From: Certhia americana
Lineage: Eukaryota; Chordata; Aves; Passeriformes; Certhiidae
Reading direction: 5' to 3'
Assembly (NCBI GenBank): GCA_018697195.1
Contig: CM031857.1
Span: 92,092,773 to 92,156,772, forward strand
DNA: 64,000 nucleotides
A model generated the notes under the pieces. The model worked only from the letters and a program-made list of their open reading frames with translations. It did not search any database and was not told the DNA's origin. This document shows, one piece after another, positions 44,722-55,280 of the stretch. How positions within the stretch are numbered: the stretch's first letter is position 1; the number at the start of each line of letters is the position of its first letter. Position numbers and translations under genes: made by a program.

Positions 44722-45303
44722 TGTGGTGGGTTGACTCAGGCTGGATGCCAGGTGCTCCCCAAGCCGCTCTATCACTTCCTCTTCTCAGCTGAACAGGGGA
44801 GAGAAAAATAAGATGAAAACAACTCGTAGGTTGAGATAAGGCAGGTCAGCAAAGCAAAAGCGAAAGGCTGCACATGCACAAGCAAAGGAAATAAACCCCA
44901 AAGATTTTATTCTCTACTTCCCATCAGCAAGAGATGTCCGGCCACTTCCTGGAAAGCAGGGCTTCAGGACACGTAGCAGTTGCTCTGGAAGGCAAATGTT
45001 GTAAATAACAACTGTTCCCCACTTCCTCCTCCTTTTCCTAGCTTTTATATCCAAGCAGACGTCATATGGTATGGAATATTCCTTTGGTCAGTTTGGGTCA
45101 GCTGCCTGGTTGTGTCCCTCCCAAGACCTTGCCCACTCCCAGCCTACTGATGTGGGGGTAGAATGTTGGAGAGACAGCACTGAGGCTGTGCCAGCTCTGC
45201 TCAGCAGCAGCCAAAACTCTGGAGTGTTATCAGCTCCCTTCTAGCTCCCAAGTGCAAAGCACAGCACTGTGAGGGCTGAGCTCCACCTCACCCAGACTCA
45301 ACA
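44722..45303 (-). repeat. 5' LTR of the ERVL-like provirus
   Basis: A 582-bp segment, the partner of 39837-40416. In sense orientation it begins TGTTGAGTCTGGGTGAGG and ends GAGTCAACCCACCACA, giving TG...CA ends. TGTGGTGGGTTGA on the plus strand is a common avian ERV LTR boundary. Confidence 0.85.
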
Positions 45304-48300
45304 CGGCATCTTAAGCCACAAAGTTAACCTACAGTTCTCAAGTAAGAGCTGGAAATTTAAATACAGGTACCTGTTTTTAAAAGTTTGGTATCATCCACCT
45401 TTCTTCTCCTTCCACCACTGTCAAGCTGTTTAAAATCGACCCAAAAGAATAATTTAACCTGGGAGTCCTGGCTGTGAATGGGGAACTCGACCAGTCTCTC
45501 CCACAACTGTCCTGGCTGCTAGTGCAGCTTTTCTGCTGTAAAACAGGACAGAGATTCCTGTGATTTTTTTTAACTACCAATAAAAATAAATGCTTACCAG
45601 GAAAAGAAATCTTGGAAATGTAGTCCTAAACTTGGAAGAAAACCTTAATACTGTTTACAGCACTTTCTATAGCTACTGCATTTGCTCTGCTGCTCTTCCT
45701 TATTGTATCATTCCTCCTGCTTCTTGTATTTGGAAATTCAGTAACAGCTGGGAAGGTAGGAAACAGCATAGATCATTATTAGCTTGATTATTTTTTGACA
45801 TTACTTTACTCTTTTGATACTCACACTACTTTTGCTCACACTACATTTCATACTCAGAAATTATTAGATCTTTTCAGCAATTCCTGCACAAGGGGAGGAG
45901 GGTTATGTACATATAGCAAATAGGTTATGAGGATGATGATAAATCTAACTAAAACAACAGATTTCACTACAAATATGCTGTTTTGAAGCATTTCTCTTAC
46001 AGATTTTTAAATTATATTCTTTGAAACAGTTTAGTGTTATCTTTCATCATTATTACAGTTTAAAAGATTAACTAAAAATACCCTATGAAAATTGTAACAG
46101 TGGAGCAGTCCAATTCGATTGTATTTATTCTGCACGCTCCAAGAAATCAGGATACAGGTTATCAGCAAATGTGCTTAATTAGTAAGAAACCTATTTAAAC
46201 CTAATGATACGCACGGCCAAGGTTGCTGCTGCTCAATGGAGACAGCAGTTCTGCTTAATTGGGATGCTTACAGATGGTATAATTGTTGAAACTGATGCTC
46301 TGCTCTGCCGGTTCAGGCTTGCAGTGGTTCTCTCGCTCTCTCCTCAACTTGCTGGGAACATTTTGCAATTGGAGCTGACATAGCACGCAAAGGGTTCCCT
46401 GACTGATGCCTTTTACTTCTCAACTCGTGCCTCCAGCACCAGTTCTGCACTGCTGGCTGCCCCACTGCACAACAAATCTGCTGCCGAGGACAGGGATGGC
46501 TCAGGGGCAAGGTCTGCTGTCAGCTCCCTTGACTTGAGTGCTGAATTGGTGCTTTTCAGTAGCTGGAAGGACTTTACCATCAGCTCAAGGGATCAGCAAC
46601 ACAAGACAGACATACCTGCTACCCCTACCACTCAGAAGAGCAGCAATTTCAGCTGCCTGAATGATTTCAATGAGAAATTTAAGAAGTTTGTGACTCCTGC
46701 TGCTATGATTTCCTCCTCAGCAAACACCTGATGATTTTTATACTTTGCATTATTGCTACACCTGAGAGCTGTTTACTAACCCATGGGAAATGGAGATGAA
46801 GCCTTAGCTCAGCTCCTAGAAGAGCCTCCCTCTTACTCAAACCTTTTGTTGGCAGCCTCAGTGGGAAAGGGTCACCAAGAGAGTCACGTTTTCTCAAACT
46901 GGGCAGATGATCTCCCCAAATCACTCTGCTGGGCGAAATAAGGAAGCTTGCAAAGTAGCAGATCTGTCACGCAGAAATAACAAAAATTGGCTCAAAAGAT
47001 GGAAGTTTCTGGTGGCCACTAAATTCACTGGGAATAGCTAAGATAGCATTACAAAGTACCAAAGCCAGGACAAAGTTTACACAGCCCACAGCACTTGGCA
47101 GTGTGTCAGTATGACACAAGATGGCTCCACTTCCATCAACAAAGAGCTTAGTGCCACTGCAGAGTCCCTTGCATCCAGCTAATCGTGCCCATCGACTGAA
47201 ACCGGACCTGTCAGGCTGTCCCGTGCCAGTCCACTCAGCCCTCAGGGCCAAGGAGCAGAACAGCATTGCAGCCTGCTACAGGGTGAGTTAGGAAGGTAAC
47301 ACAAGCCTGGGAAAAAATGTGGAAAGGGACGTAACACCAAGCTGCTTTACAGATCAGCAGCTGTCTTCAGCAAAAGACTGAAAAATGGGAGCCAACCTTC
47401 AATAGCTGGAAATATTTAAGGGCAGTACAAATATGGCTCTACTGATTCATCTATAGCTGAATGTTCTTACCGTCTTCTTTCGCATTTTTGCAGTTTCCTT
47501 CTGTCTTTTCACATTCAAAAATCCTGCAGGATCAATGCAGACATTTTGTGAAAGAGGCTTGGTTTGAAACCTTGTCTGCACCAGTTCCAATATAAGTTTC
47601 ACTGGGGTTTTGCTAGCACAGTCCCGCTGCTAAGTATTGATGTTCTCAGCATAGGCTGGTGGGAGAAAAGACCAGAAACATCAGCATCAGCCACAACAAC
47701 AGCAGGTGGAGGGAGAGAGGAGCAGGAAAGACCAGTAAGTGTGTAGGGAGAATGGAAAACCAGAAGGCTTTAGAAAAAAGATGAAGGGAGAAGAAAGGGT
47801 AAGAGAGCAGAAAAATTACACACCAACCCTAAACCACCTCAGGAGCAGGAGACTGATTCAGAGCAGGCACTTGCCCTGGCTACAGGTGGCTCAGTGTAAA
47901 GTGACAGTCTGTAGGGACTGGAAACACAAATGCAGATGCACACACTTAGTGTGTGCTTAGTATTTAGAAGTAAAACAGGTCTACTTGTCACCGTGAGCAT
48001 GTCTGTCTGGCAGGGGAATATCCATGCAAGGTGATGCTGAACATTTTGGGGCCTGTAAGTACACCTTTAGAAAACACTGAACCCCTTCAGCTGTCTTGTG
48101 TTCTCGGCTACATCCAAAACCTTACTTTCTACAGAAGGATCTTCTGGAATACATGGAGGGAAAAGCGTTATTTAAGTGGTACGGTTTCACCATTACACAC
48201 AGAGAAGGCTGTGTTCTAAAAAAAAAACAACCCCAGGCTCCCATCTTTTTATCTGAGTCTTTTGCCTGATCCACTGGATTTCACAACCTTCACTTCCATG

Positions 48301-48904
48301 GCCTTCCTACTTCTGGTCCCGATCCCTTCTCACGTGGATGAAGGCACACAGGGTGACAGGGAGATGAAATCTGCTCAGCCAGCCACACTGGTGAAGGAAA
48401 CAGCCTGACCAAGCTTCACTATCCATCCACGGGACAGAGCACCAGATACCTGGCATAGCACCTGGGTCACAGCAAGTACACTTTGGTATGGGGTGATGAA
48501 GAATGAAAAGGCCTGCCTTGGAACAGCTGCAGTAATACTTCAAATATGCTTTGAAATTCAAAAGATCCTAATAACAAACATGGTGTCATTTATATCCACA
48601 GCAAAAAAAGCATTAAAACAACTGAACAGGACCAGCTCTGTACTATTGATTTTCAGATAAATGTCTGGGTCTGGGAGTGACTGCAAGAACAAAATGAGAA
48701 GATCTGGATGGAAAGTTAAATGCTGTTTCGGTGCTCCTCCAACCTAGCTGGCCATACACTCTATGAAGATTCATTATCAAAACTGTAATTTGGTTACCAC
48801 TACAACAGTTTCAGGCTTCCCAGCAGCAACTTGCTGGAGCTGCTGAGGTTAAAGACAAATTTCTTGTTTTTTTGAGCTTTATGATCATTAACAAGACTGC
48901 TAAA
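45304..48904. other. Intergenic sequence between the provirus and ING1
   Basis: No supported gene. 46080-46280 is AT-rich with several homeodomain-type cores (CTTAATTAG, CTTAATTGG). 47471-47523 on the minus strand is bounded by an AG acceptor and a GTAAGA donor (see findings). The remaining frames are short. Confidence 0.55.
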
Positions 48905-49832
48905 GAAGCAAACTGTCAAAGTCATTGCATTTATTTCTTAATATCACATCTGTACAATTTTCATACATACAGCAGGAAATGCACATTGGTTACACAATGG
49001 CATTTGGCTGCATTTCCAAGTATAATACAGTAAGTGCAACGCCACTTAAAATGTACATTTATACAACTTAAACAAATTAAGGATTGCTACACCACTATCT
49101 GTGACAGTATAAAGCTTCATTTATGTTATGTCTCATTACTAAACCACTTCCTGGTTAAATATAAAACATATTCAATCATTTTAAAATGGCCTTTGTGGTA
49201 CCTGGCCAGCATATAAAATATTTGTTGTTTAAAATTTAACCATTAACTTTTTGTTTCAAAAAATAATCCTCTAAGCCTATTTAAACATTTCCTATTGAAC
49301 TGTTATACTGACACTTTGTAGCAGGAACCAAATTTTACCCTCCTTTTGTTTGCTCTTGCTTATCACCAAAAGAAGTTACATTTGCAATGTACTGCAGCTT
49401 TATTCAGATACAGCCAGGTGGTTAAACTATTTAACAATTTTGCTCAAAAGGTAAATAACATTTTTCATTAAAGAAAACAAAATTACAGACATTTAATTTT
49501 AATGGGTAGAGTGCTACCAGCACTAAAAATAAAGACAAGAAAAAAAAAGAAGAAACAAAAATAAAAGAAATAAAGCAAATGATTAATTTAAGAAACACCC
49601 AAATATTCTTGTAATTTTACTTTTGGAATACATTGGTCCACAGACCACATTCTTGTTACAGCTTACCAAATGAAAACCAAAATTTCTTATTGCCGTCCCT
49701 GTAACAGGAATGGTTATTTTAAACCTCCTTTAAAAATATACATTTTACAATCCTTTCACCTCAACAAAGGTGACACTGACAATAAATACATTGGTTTGGT
49801 GGGTTTTTCCTCCACTATGAAAAGTCTACAAA
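48905..49832 (-). other. ING1: ING1 3' UTR
   Basis: AT-rich sequence following the ING1 stop codon in the minus direction, about 0.9 kb, with no coding frame. It ends near the AATAAA at 48930-48935 (TTTATT on the plus strand). The exact cleavage point is inferred. Confidence 0.65.
48930..48935 (-). terminator. ING1: ING1 polyadenylation signal
   Basis: AATAAA on the minus strand, about 900 bases after the stop codon, followed by TGCAATGACTTTGACAG (sense). Other A/T-rich hexamers upstream could give shorter UTRs. Confidence 0.6.
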
Positions 49833-50536
49833 CTACCTATTGTATGCCCTTTCTTTTTTAGATTTCTCCAATGCCTTGTCCATAGTTTTCTCGTTTTCTC
49901 CTCTACATTTGGGGCAGTACCATTTGCCCTTTGGTTTATGGTTGAGTCCCACACAAGAAAAGTGAAACCATTCAATGGGGCACTCATCATTATCACATCC
50001 TATCATTTCTCCATAGGAGACTTGGTTGCACAAGCAGTATGTTGGCTCATTAGGGTCAATAGGAAGGTCAGGGGGAGAAGCTTCCCGCTCTGCTTTAGCC
50101 TTGGATCGTTTCTTCTTCTTGGATGTTTTTGCTTTCTTCTCCTTTGGTGTTCCTGAGGTGATGTCATCATGATCATGATTATTTGAGGCATTTTCTCGAT
50201 TCTCATTATTCCTTTGCCTCCTCGATCTCTTGTTGTTGGGCTTTTCAGCCTGTGCGATTGTCTCATTCTTCGACTTATCCTGGCTGGCTTTCCCGCTGTT
50301 TCCAGTGGTGTCATTAGTCTCTTGACAAGTCTCAAACAGTTCCACGTGGCTGTCCACTTGCCTTGTTCTGTTCTCAACGAGCTCCACCATCTGACTGACG
50401 ATTTGGATCTTCTCATCCCCTAGTTCCTGACTTCGAATCAAGGCTCTCTGTATGCAGTGCAACATTCTTCTCTTCTGCACAGCATCTGTCTCCCGTTTAA
50501 ATTTTTCATAGTAATCATCCAGGTCCTTCAGAATCT
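49833..50536 (-). CDS. ING1: ING1 exon 2: ING domain, nuclear signals and PHD finger
   Basis: The common coding exon of inhibitor of growth 1, giving residues 46-279 of the p33ING1b-type protein. In order it has the rest of the N-terminal helical ING domain ([16 protein letters not shown] to VELFE), a low-complexity linker, the nuclear conserved region [14 protein letters not shown], a second basic nuclear/nucleolar signal ([20 protein letters not shown]), a C4HC3 PHD finger at about residues 210-259 (CLCN, C-DNDEC, WFHFSCV, WYCPKC), and the basic C-terminal tail [14 protein letters not shown] that binds phosphoinositides in the family. ING1 reads H3K4me3 and recruits Sin3-HDAC complexes in the nucleus. 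The acceptor is TTTGCAG|AGATT at 50537/50536 and the stop is TAG at 49835-49833. M70 at 50465-50463 matches the start of the short p24-type isoform. All eight zinc ligands appear intact. Confidence 0.97.
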
Positions 50537-52647
50537 CTGCAAAGAAGAAATAAAAGCCATAAATATTTTTGACAGGGAGAGTGGCAAAACAAAACCTCCC
50601 ATACAGCAACAACTTCTTGTAACATGCAGCGCTGATCAAAGACAGATTCCCTGAAGCTCGTATCTGACAAGCGGCTCATGGCTCCACTGGACTACTTTTG
50701 TTCTAGTTGGTCTCACAGGAATGGCATGCAAATGATGATTTAGAAGAAAAAAATGACTAAATATATTTTTATGTATGTTGACAATACTTCCCTTTAAACC
50801 TTTCAGTAATTAAAAAGAACTAACTAAACCAATACGTACCATCAAAAGTTCCAAGGTTAACTACAAAATTAGAGGGGAAATTAATGCACGTTTTCTGTAT
50901 AACAACATTAACATTTTCATTGAATGACAGAGTGGGAGAAAGAGAATGGGACAGAAAGAAAGCACAAACGTGTAGAAGCATGTTGTTGGGTTATTTGACA
51001 GGAGATGCAGAAGCACCAAATACATGCTCTGGACCCAAAATTATTTCAGCCAATACTGTCAAGCTATTTCTCCTGAAAATATGAAGCCATGTAAATCCCT
51101 GGACTGCAGAATTAGAATTACAAAATCCAGGCTGTTTAGATTATTTCCTATTTATTTACTATTTACTTCCTGTAAAATACATGTTGATACTTTTTAAAAT
51201 ACAAAAATATTATCTTAATTAAATATTTACTGCAGAGCAGGAGGTAAAGTTGAAACATGACATTAAAGATGATAGGAAACAATGGGAGCAGCAAGAGCTT
51301 CTGCTTTAAAGTATGCTACATCCTGAATTGCACCTCAAGGATTGTTCTAACAGTTTATGAAAAACAAAAATGCAGAAAGTATCTAAAGCTTCAAGAACAG
51401 CTCTGGAAACCTAATTTTCAGAAGTTGTTTTTGAGTTTCATTATGATACACAAATCAACTATAGCATACAGGACACTCAGCACTCCATATTAAGTCCTCA
51501 AAAACACATGGAATGTTTTTCCTGCATTTGCTTTCTTCTCTGAATTTTCCCTTTCTCATAGGTTAGAACAGTCTGTCTTAGAGAAGCAAAATATACTGAG
51601 ATATAAAATCTGACCTCAATTCATCTAACAGAAAACGGGGTCTCTCATACATGCCAATGGCATTACCAAAACTTTTTTAAACTTACATTTATTCATTTAT
51701 TTACTTACTAATAGGAGAATGTGACACATATGCAAACCAAGAGTTACCCTGTGGTTTAGGTTTTGTCCTTCCTGGGCAGAGTTTTTAAACATATGTCATT
51801 TCCAGTGAAGACATGGAAATATTATGCAAGCTTTACTTCAGATTTTAAAGCTGCAGCTTGTGCTTCACACAGTGGTTAAGCACGCCCTGTCAGCTGTTCT
51901 GCGATATAACCTATCTGACCAAGTCGCTATTCTGATATGTTATTAACCATTTTAAGCAACCGGTGGTGTTGGGTTTTTTTTTTAACCACCAAAAAACCCC
52001 AAAACAAAACGACAATAAAAAAATACCAAAAAGAAATCCAAACCCAAGATGCCACCAAAAGATCCTTCAAACACAGAGCAGATTCCACATTCAGGAAGGC
52101 TGAAAAAGCAGAGTTAATGATTTTCAGTGGGAGAAATGCAGAAGTTTTACGCTTTAAGCTTTGGCACTGATGTCATCAGTTTAACCCATCGGAATCTGGT
52201 GGGTGGGCATCTTCCATGAAGAAGAGTCTGTCTCAACAGCACAAACCACTAAGGGACTGAAGTTCTGCGCTGGTAAAACTTCAGTTCCAGCACAGCAGGC
52301 TGCCATTCCCTGCCGGCAGCAGCGGTTGGAGCCGTGGCTGCGGCTGCCCGGCACGGCCGTGTTTGGGATGTGAGACACGGAGCGGGCGCTGCCGCAGCGC
52401 CGGGGCTGCCCGGCACGGCCCCGCTGCTCACGGCGCCGGCAGAACCACCGGGGCGGTGCTGAGCCTCGGGGCTGGCTGCAGCGGCCCGCCTCGGCAGCCT
52501 CAGCTCACGGCACTTCCAGGAAACCGCGCTCCGGCGCCGTGCTGCGGGAGCGGAGAGCGGCGCCCTGAGCGATCAGCGAACCTACACGCCTGGCGTCACG
52601 AACGCCGCTCCGCCGGGGGGAAACCATGCCGCAAGAGCTTTACTCAC
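50537..52647 (-). other. ING1: ING1 intron (shared 3' part)
   Basis: Intron between exon 2 and the alternative first exon. It is AT-rich up to about 52.2 kb and then enters a CpG island. It ends in sense with the pyrimidine-rich ATTTCTTCTTTGCAG. No additional exon was recognised. Confidence 0.8.
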
Positions 52648-52849
52648 GGCGCAGCTCCGCAGCCTCGCGGGGGCTGAGACACCGCGGAACGACAGCCAGC
52701 GGGACACGGGCGAGGGCCCGGCCCCCTCCCCGCCCCTCTGCGGCGCCCGGGGCCGCCCCGGAGGTGACGGAGCCGCCATTGTTCTCGGGCAGGAAACCGG
52801 GGCGTCCCCGCGGAACCCGCGGCGGTCCCGGGGGCGCGGAGGGGGCCAT
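52648..52849 (-). CDS. ING1: Candidate alternative ING1 first coding exon
   Basis: An ATG in an excellent initiation context (GCCATGG, ATG at 52849-52847) opens 67 codons (MAPSAPPGPP... to ...SPREAAELR) and reaches GCC|GTGAGTA at 52648/52647, a near-consensus donor. The exon ends after the first base of a codon, the same phase as the standard exon 1. Joining to exon 2 gives C+AG, a glutamine, followed by ILKDLDD. The predicted protein is 301 residues with a proline/glycine/arginine-rich N-terminus replacing the first 46 residues. Human ING1 also has isoforms made by alternative first exons, and its longer p47 form has glutamine at this junction, but its N-terminal sequence is not similar to this one. 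The exon sits in a CpG island. The evidence is splice phase, donor and start context only, with no transcript data. Confidence 0.62.
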
Positions 52850-53295
52850 GGCCCCACCCCCGGCGTCCCGAGCAGGCCCTCCCGGGGCAGCAAACAAGTG
52901 ATTGACAAGAGCAGCGGCCAATCGCGGCGGGCGGGAGAGCGCTCGCGCCCGCCCCTCCGGCCATTCACGAGCGAGGCGCGGCTGGAGCGACAGCGCCACC
53001 CCCCCACCCCGGGACACGTCAGTCACTCTCCGGACGGCCAAGGTTGCCCCGCCCCCTGCTGCGAGCCCGGCCAATCAGAGCGCTCCGGCCGGGGCCGGCC
53101 GAGATATTCAAATCAACCCCACGGAAAAGTTGCTTCTCGAAACGTCACGAGGGGGCGGGGGCGCGAGACGGCCCGGCCCGGCCCCGTAGCCAATCCGCGC
53201 GGGGGGGCGGGGCGAGACCGGCCCGTGGGGACGCCCCCGCCCTATCAGCGCCCCCGACGGGCGTGGCGAGCCACAATATGCTAACGAGGGGCGTC

Positions 53296-53302
53296 TATAA
53301 AA
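53296..53302 (+). promoter_or_regulatory. TATA box on the strand opposite ING1
   Basis: TATAAAA in the context GTCTATAAAAGGAGC, preceded at 106 and 225 bp by CCAAT boxes and by GC boxes and a CRE-like site. Transcription would start near 53325 and run antisense to ING1 towards exon 1. An AATAAA at 53611-53616 could end a short unspliced RNA. No conserved protein is encoded downstream; the first ATG opens only 40 codons. Confidence 0.5.
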
Positions 53303-53860
53303 GGAGCACGGACGCCCCTTCCCAGCACAGCGCGGAGGTGCCCGCTGGACGTGGTTTCGTGGGGCGCGATGTCTGCCCTGTCCTTTTCTTCCCCTCCCAC
53401 CCCCGACAGCCCCCGCGGGCTCCTGAGGAAGTTACCCCCGGACCCTTCCCCCGGGAAGGTTCTCATGGCGAGCTGCCCGAGGAGCGGCTGAGGAAACGGC
53501 AGGCAGGGCTCGCTGCCCTCCGCCCCTAAGGCCACATGCACGGAGGCGCGGGCAGGGAGAAGGGGTCCCCTCTCCCGGCACCCCGGCTGTCACCGCTACC
53601 TGCGGCACAGAATAAAGCGCCCATCCCTCCACACACTTCCCGAGCAGAGGATAACGACCAAGTGACAAAGATGCCCCGAGTCCCGCAAACCGGCCTCCCC
53701 TTTCCTTCCCTCCGCCCGTGGGGACGGCGTGCCCCGAGCGCGGGGAGGGGAGGGGGCGCTTCAGCCCAGCCGTAAACGCGACCGTGTGTGTCGTTCCCCC
53801 CCCCTCCACCGCACACGCCGGTCCTGCCCCCTCGGCCCCCCCGCCCCACGGAGCGGGGCT

Positions 53861-53877
53861 GTTTCACCGGGTGAAAC
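53861..53877. promoter_or_regulatory. Perfect 8-bp inverted repeat with IRF-like half sites
   Basis: GTTTCACC-G-GGTGAAAC is a perfect palindrome around one base, and the following bases make GGTGAAACGAAACC, an AANNGAAA-type IRF core. It lies in the ING1 intron at the edge of the CpG island. Function is inferred only. Confidence 0.35.
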
Positions 53878-53900
53878 GAAACCCACCGAGGAGGGAGCGA

Positions 53901-54462
53901 AGAAAGCACACCCTGCCCCCCACTCTCGCCTAACCCCCCTCTCCTCTTCTCCCTCCCTTCTTCCCTCCCTCCTTCACTAGCTGCCTCTCTCCCCTACTAC
54001 AGCCATAATGAATACTGTACATTCCTAAATGTTGTGCTGTAATCTCTCCCCCTCTATCCACCCAGCACTTTTCTGCCGTACCCCCAAACCCTTCCACCTC
54101 AGCCCCACGGCCAGGGACGGCCCCCCTTTGTGCACCGCACACCCCACTTCCCTGCCCCCGCCTTCTTGGCCAGCAATTTAACAGAAAAGCAGAGTCCTTG
54201 CTTAATAAGAAAAGCCGGAGACCTTTTGTTCCGCCCCATGACAAGAGCTAACGCTGCAGATCAGTCCCTCTCTCTCCTCGGATCTTTCCTCCCGGCTTTC
54301 TTTCTCCTTTTACCTCCCAAAAATAAAACTACCATCCCTGCGGGGTGCAGAGGGGCAAACGGAGCCGAGGCTCAGCTCTAAAGAAAAGAAAGGGAAAGAC
54401 ACCCTTCCTCCCTGAGCCCCTATCCACACACACGGACACACACATATATAGAAAGCACTTAC
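53901..54462 (-). other. ING1: ING1 intron 5' part
   Basis: Pyrimidine-rich plus-strand sequence between the internal CpG island and exon 1. No exon or RNA gene was recognised. Confidence 0.6.
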
Positions 54463-54598
54463 CTTGATATTTGGCGTCAATTTCCCTCATCAAGGAGACA
54501 TTTCTCTGCAGATCGAAGGGCATAGACTCGATGGAGTCCAGATAATCCTCCACATAGTTCACTAGGTGAAGCTGGTCTCCGTTTGCAGGACTCAACAT
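54463..54598 (-). CDS. ING1: ING1 exon 1 (p33ING1b type)
   Basis: First coding exon of the main ING1 isoform, with 45 codons plus one base. It begins MLSPANGDQLHLVNYVEDYL and continues through DSIESMPFDLQRN to IDAKYQ, the leucine-zipper-like start of the ING domain and nearly identical to human p33ING1b. The donor is CAAG|GTAAGT at 54463/54462. Joined to exon 2 it gives a 279-residue protein, the same length as the human protein. I chose the ATG at 54598 because it matches the family start and has A at -3. A second in-frame ATG lies two codons upstream at 54604. The frame also stays open for about 65 codons further upstream but has no ATG there. Confidence 0.96.
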
Positions 54599-54775
54599 TT
54601 TCATCCGGCAAAGAAACAAAAATCCTTTCCCACACCTCTCTGTGTGAGAGCAAGTGCTGCTCCCTTCAAAGACGGTAACCCCGATGAAGGTCTCACTCCC
54701 TGCCCACCTCTCTCGGTAGCTCCCCCCAAAAAAACCGAGGGAAGCTACATCTGACTCCCCTTGTGTGAAAAAGAG

Positions 54776-54802
54776 GGAGAGAGAGAGAGACACACACACA
54801 CC
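54776..54802. repeat. ING1: (GA)n(CA)n compound microsatellite in the ING1 5' region
   Basis: GAGA units run into CACA units, within 200 bp upstream of the ING1 start codon and probably in the 5' UTR. Confidence 0.85.
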
Positions 54803-54908
54803 CTCCGCTAGTCTCCTACAGCCAGCAGCAGCTGATTGAATGGCTGTCGTTGTGGGTAATTCACGAAGGAGGTGGTAAGAACAATCAGAGGGATTTGTGT
54901 GTGTGTGT

Positions 54909-54925
54909 GGGGAGGGGAGGGGGGG
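54909..54925 (+). other. G-quadruplex-prone tract
   Basis: GGGGAGGGGAGGGGGGG offers four G-runs with one-base loops on the strand opposite to ING1 transcription, about 310 bp upstream of the start codon. Confidence 0.6.
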
Positions 54926-55095
54926 AGGAGGAGGAGGAGAAAAGAGGGGGGCTTAAACCAGCTCCTCCGAAACAATCTGGAAACAAAATGTGCTCTGCAA
55001 AGTGTCTGTCAGAGGCAGCGGCAGCCCCTCTGCCTGCGCCAGCGCCGCTCTGCTCCGCTTCTCCTCCGCTCCCCCCTTCCCCGCTCTCCTCCTCA

Positions 55096-55113
55096 CCGCC
55101 GCCGCCGCCGCCG
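55096..55113 (+). repeat. (CCG)n microsatellite
   Basis: Six consecutive CCG units in the GC-rich ING1 upstream region. Confidence 0.85.
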
Positions 55114-55255
55114 CTCCCCGGCGATATCAACGCAGCCTCCTCGCTCCCATACGCCGCGCTAGATCCAACGTGGAAAACCCAAATACCAGTTTCAAACACT
55201 TGGGAAACATTCGGCCCCGCCAGCCAGGGCGCATGCGCTCTCTCCCAGCGCTGTG

Positions 55256-55280
55256 TACACACACACATACACACACACAC
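55256..55280 (+). repeat. (CA)n microsatellite
   Basis: An interrupted CA run (with one TA step), continuing as CACAC-rich sequence to about 55305. Confidence 0.85.

Larger units (their letters stand above)
39837..45303 (-). mobile_element. Degraded class III (ERVL-like) endogenous retrovirus
   Basis: A provirus lying on the minus strand, with the 5' LTR at 44722-45303 and the 3' LTR at 39837-40416. Between them, in sense order, are a primer-binding-like site, a gag region (44572-42090, interrupted by an assembly gap), a broken protease, and a short pol remnant. In the remnant the start of reverse transcriptase is followed almost directly by the C-terminal half of integrase. There is no envelope gene. 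The protein fragments resemble the gag and pol of ERVL-like elements that are abundant in birds. The two LTRs differ at roughly 15-20 percent of positions by eye, so the insertion is old. With several in-frame stops and a large pol deletion it is not autonomous. No clear target duplication is visible (CAAGG left, CGGCA right). Confidence 0.85.
52300..53900. promoter_or_regulatory. ING1: CpG island inside ING1 with candidate bidirectional promoter
   Basis: A sharp rise in GC and CpG density inside the main ING1 intron. It contains three CCAAT boxes on the plus strand (52918-52922, 53071-53075, 53190-53194), a CRE-like ACGTCACG (53142-53149), GC boxes (GGGGGCGGGG at 53151-53160) and a TATA box on the plus strand at 53296. 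On the minus strand it surrounds the alternative ING1 first exon ending at 52648. Together these suggest promoter activity in both directions. Start sites are not determined. Confidence 0.65.

Noticed and set aside
39831..45308. Target-site duplication around the ERVL-like provirus
   Set aside because: The five bases left (CAAGG) and right (CGGCA) of the inferred LTR ends do not match. The ends have decayed or rearranged.
52582..53007. Other open frames over the alternative ING1 exon, including one starting at an AACAATGGCGGC context
   Set aside because: That frame reaches the donor in phase 0 and would hit a stop almost at once in exon 2. Only the frame beginning at 52849 joins ING1 correctly.
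54605..54799. N-terminal extension of ING1 upstream of the usual start
   Set aside because: The frame is open but has no ATG beyond the one two codons upstream (54604). The family start at MLSPANG is strongly conserved.
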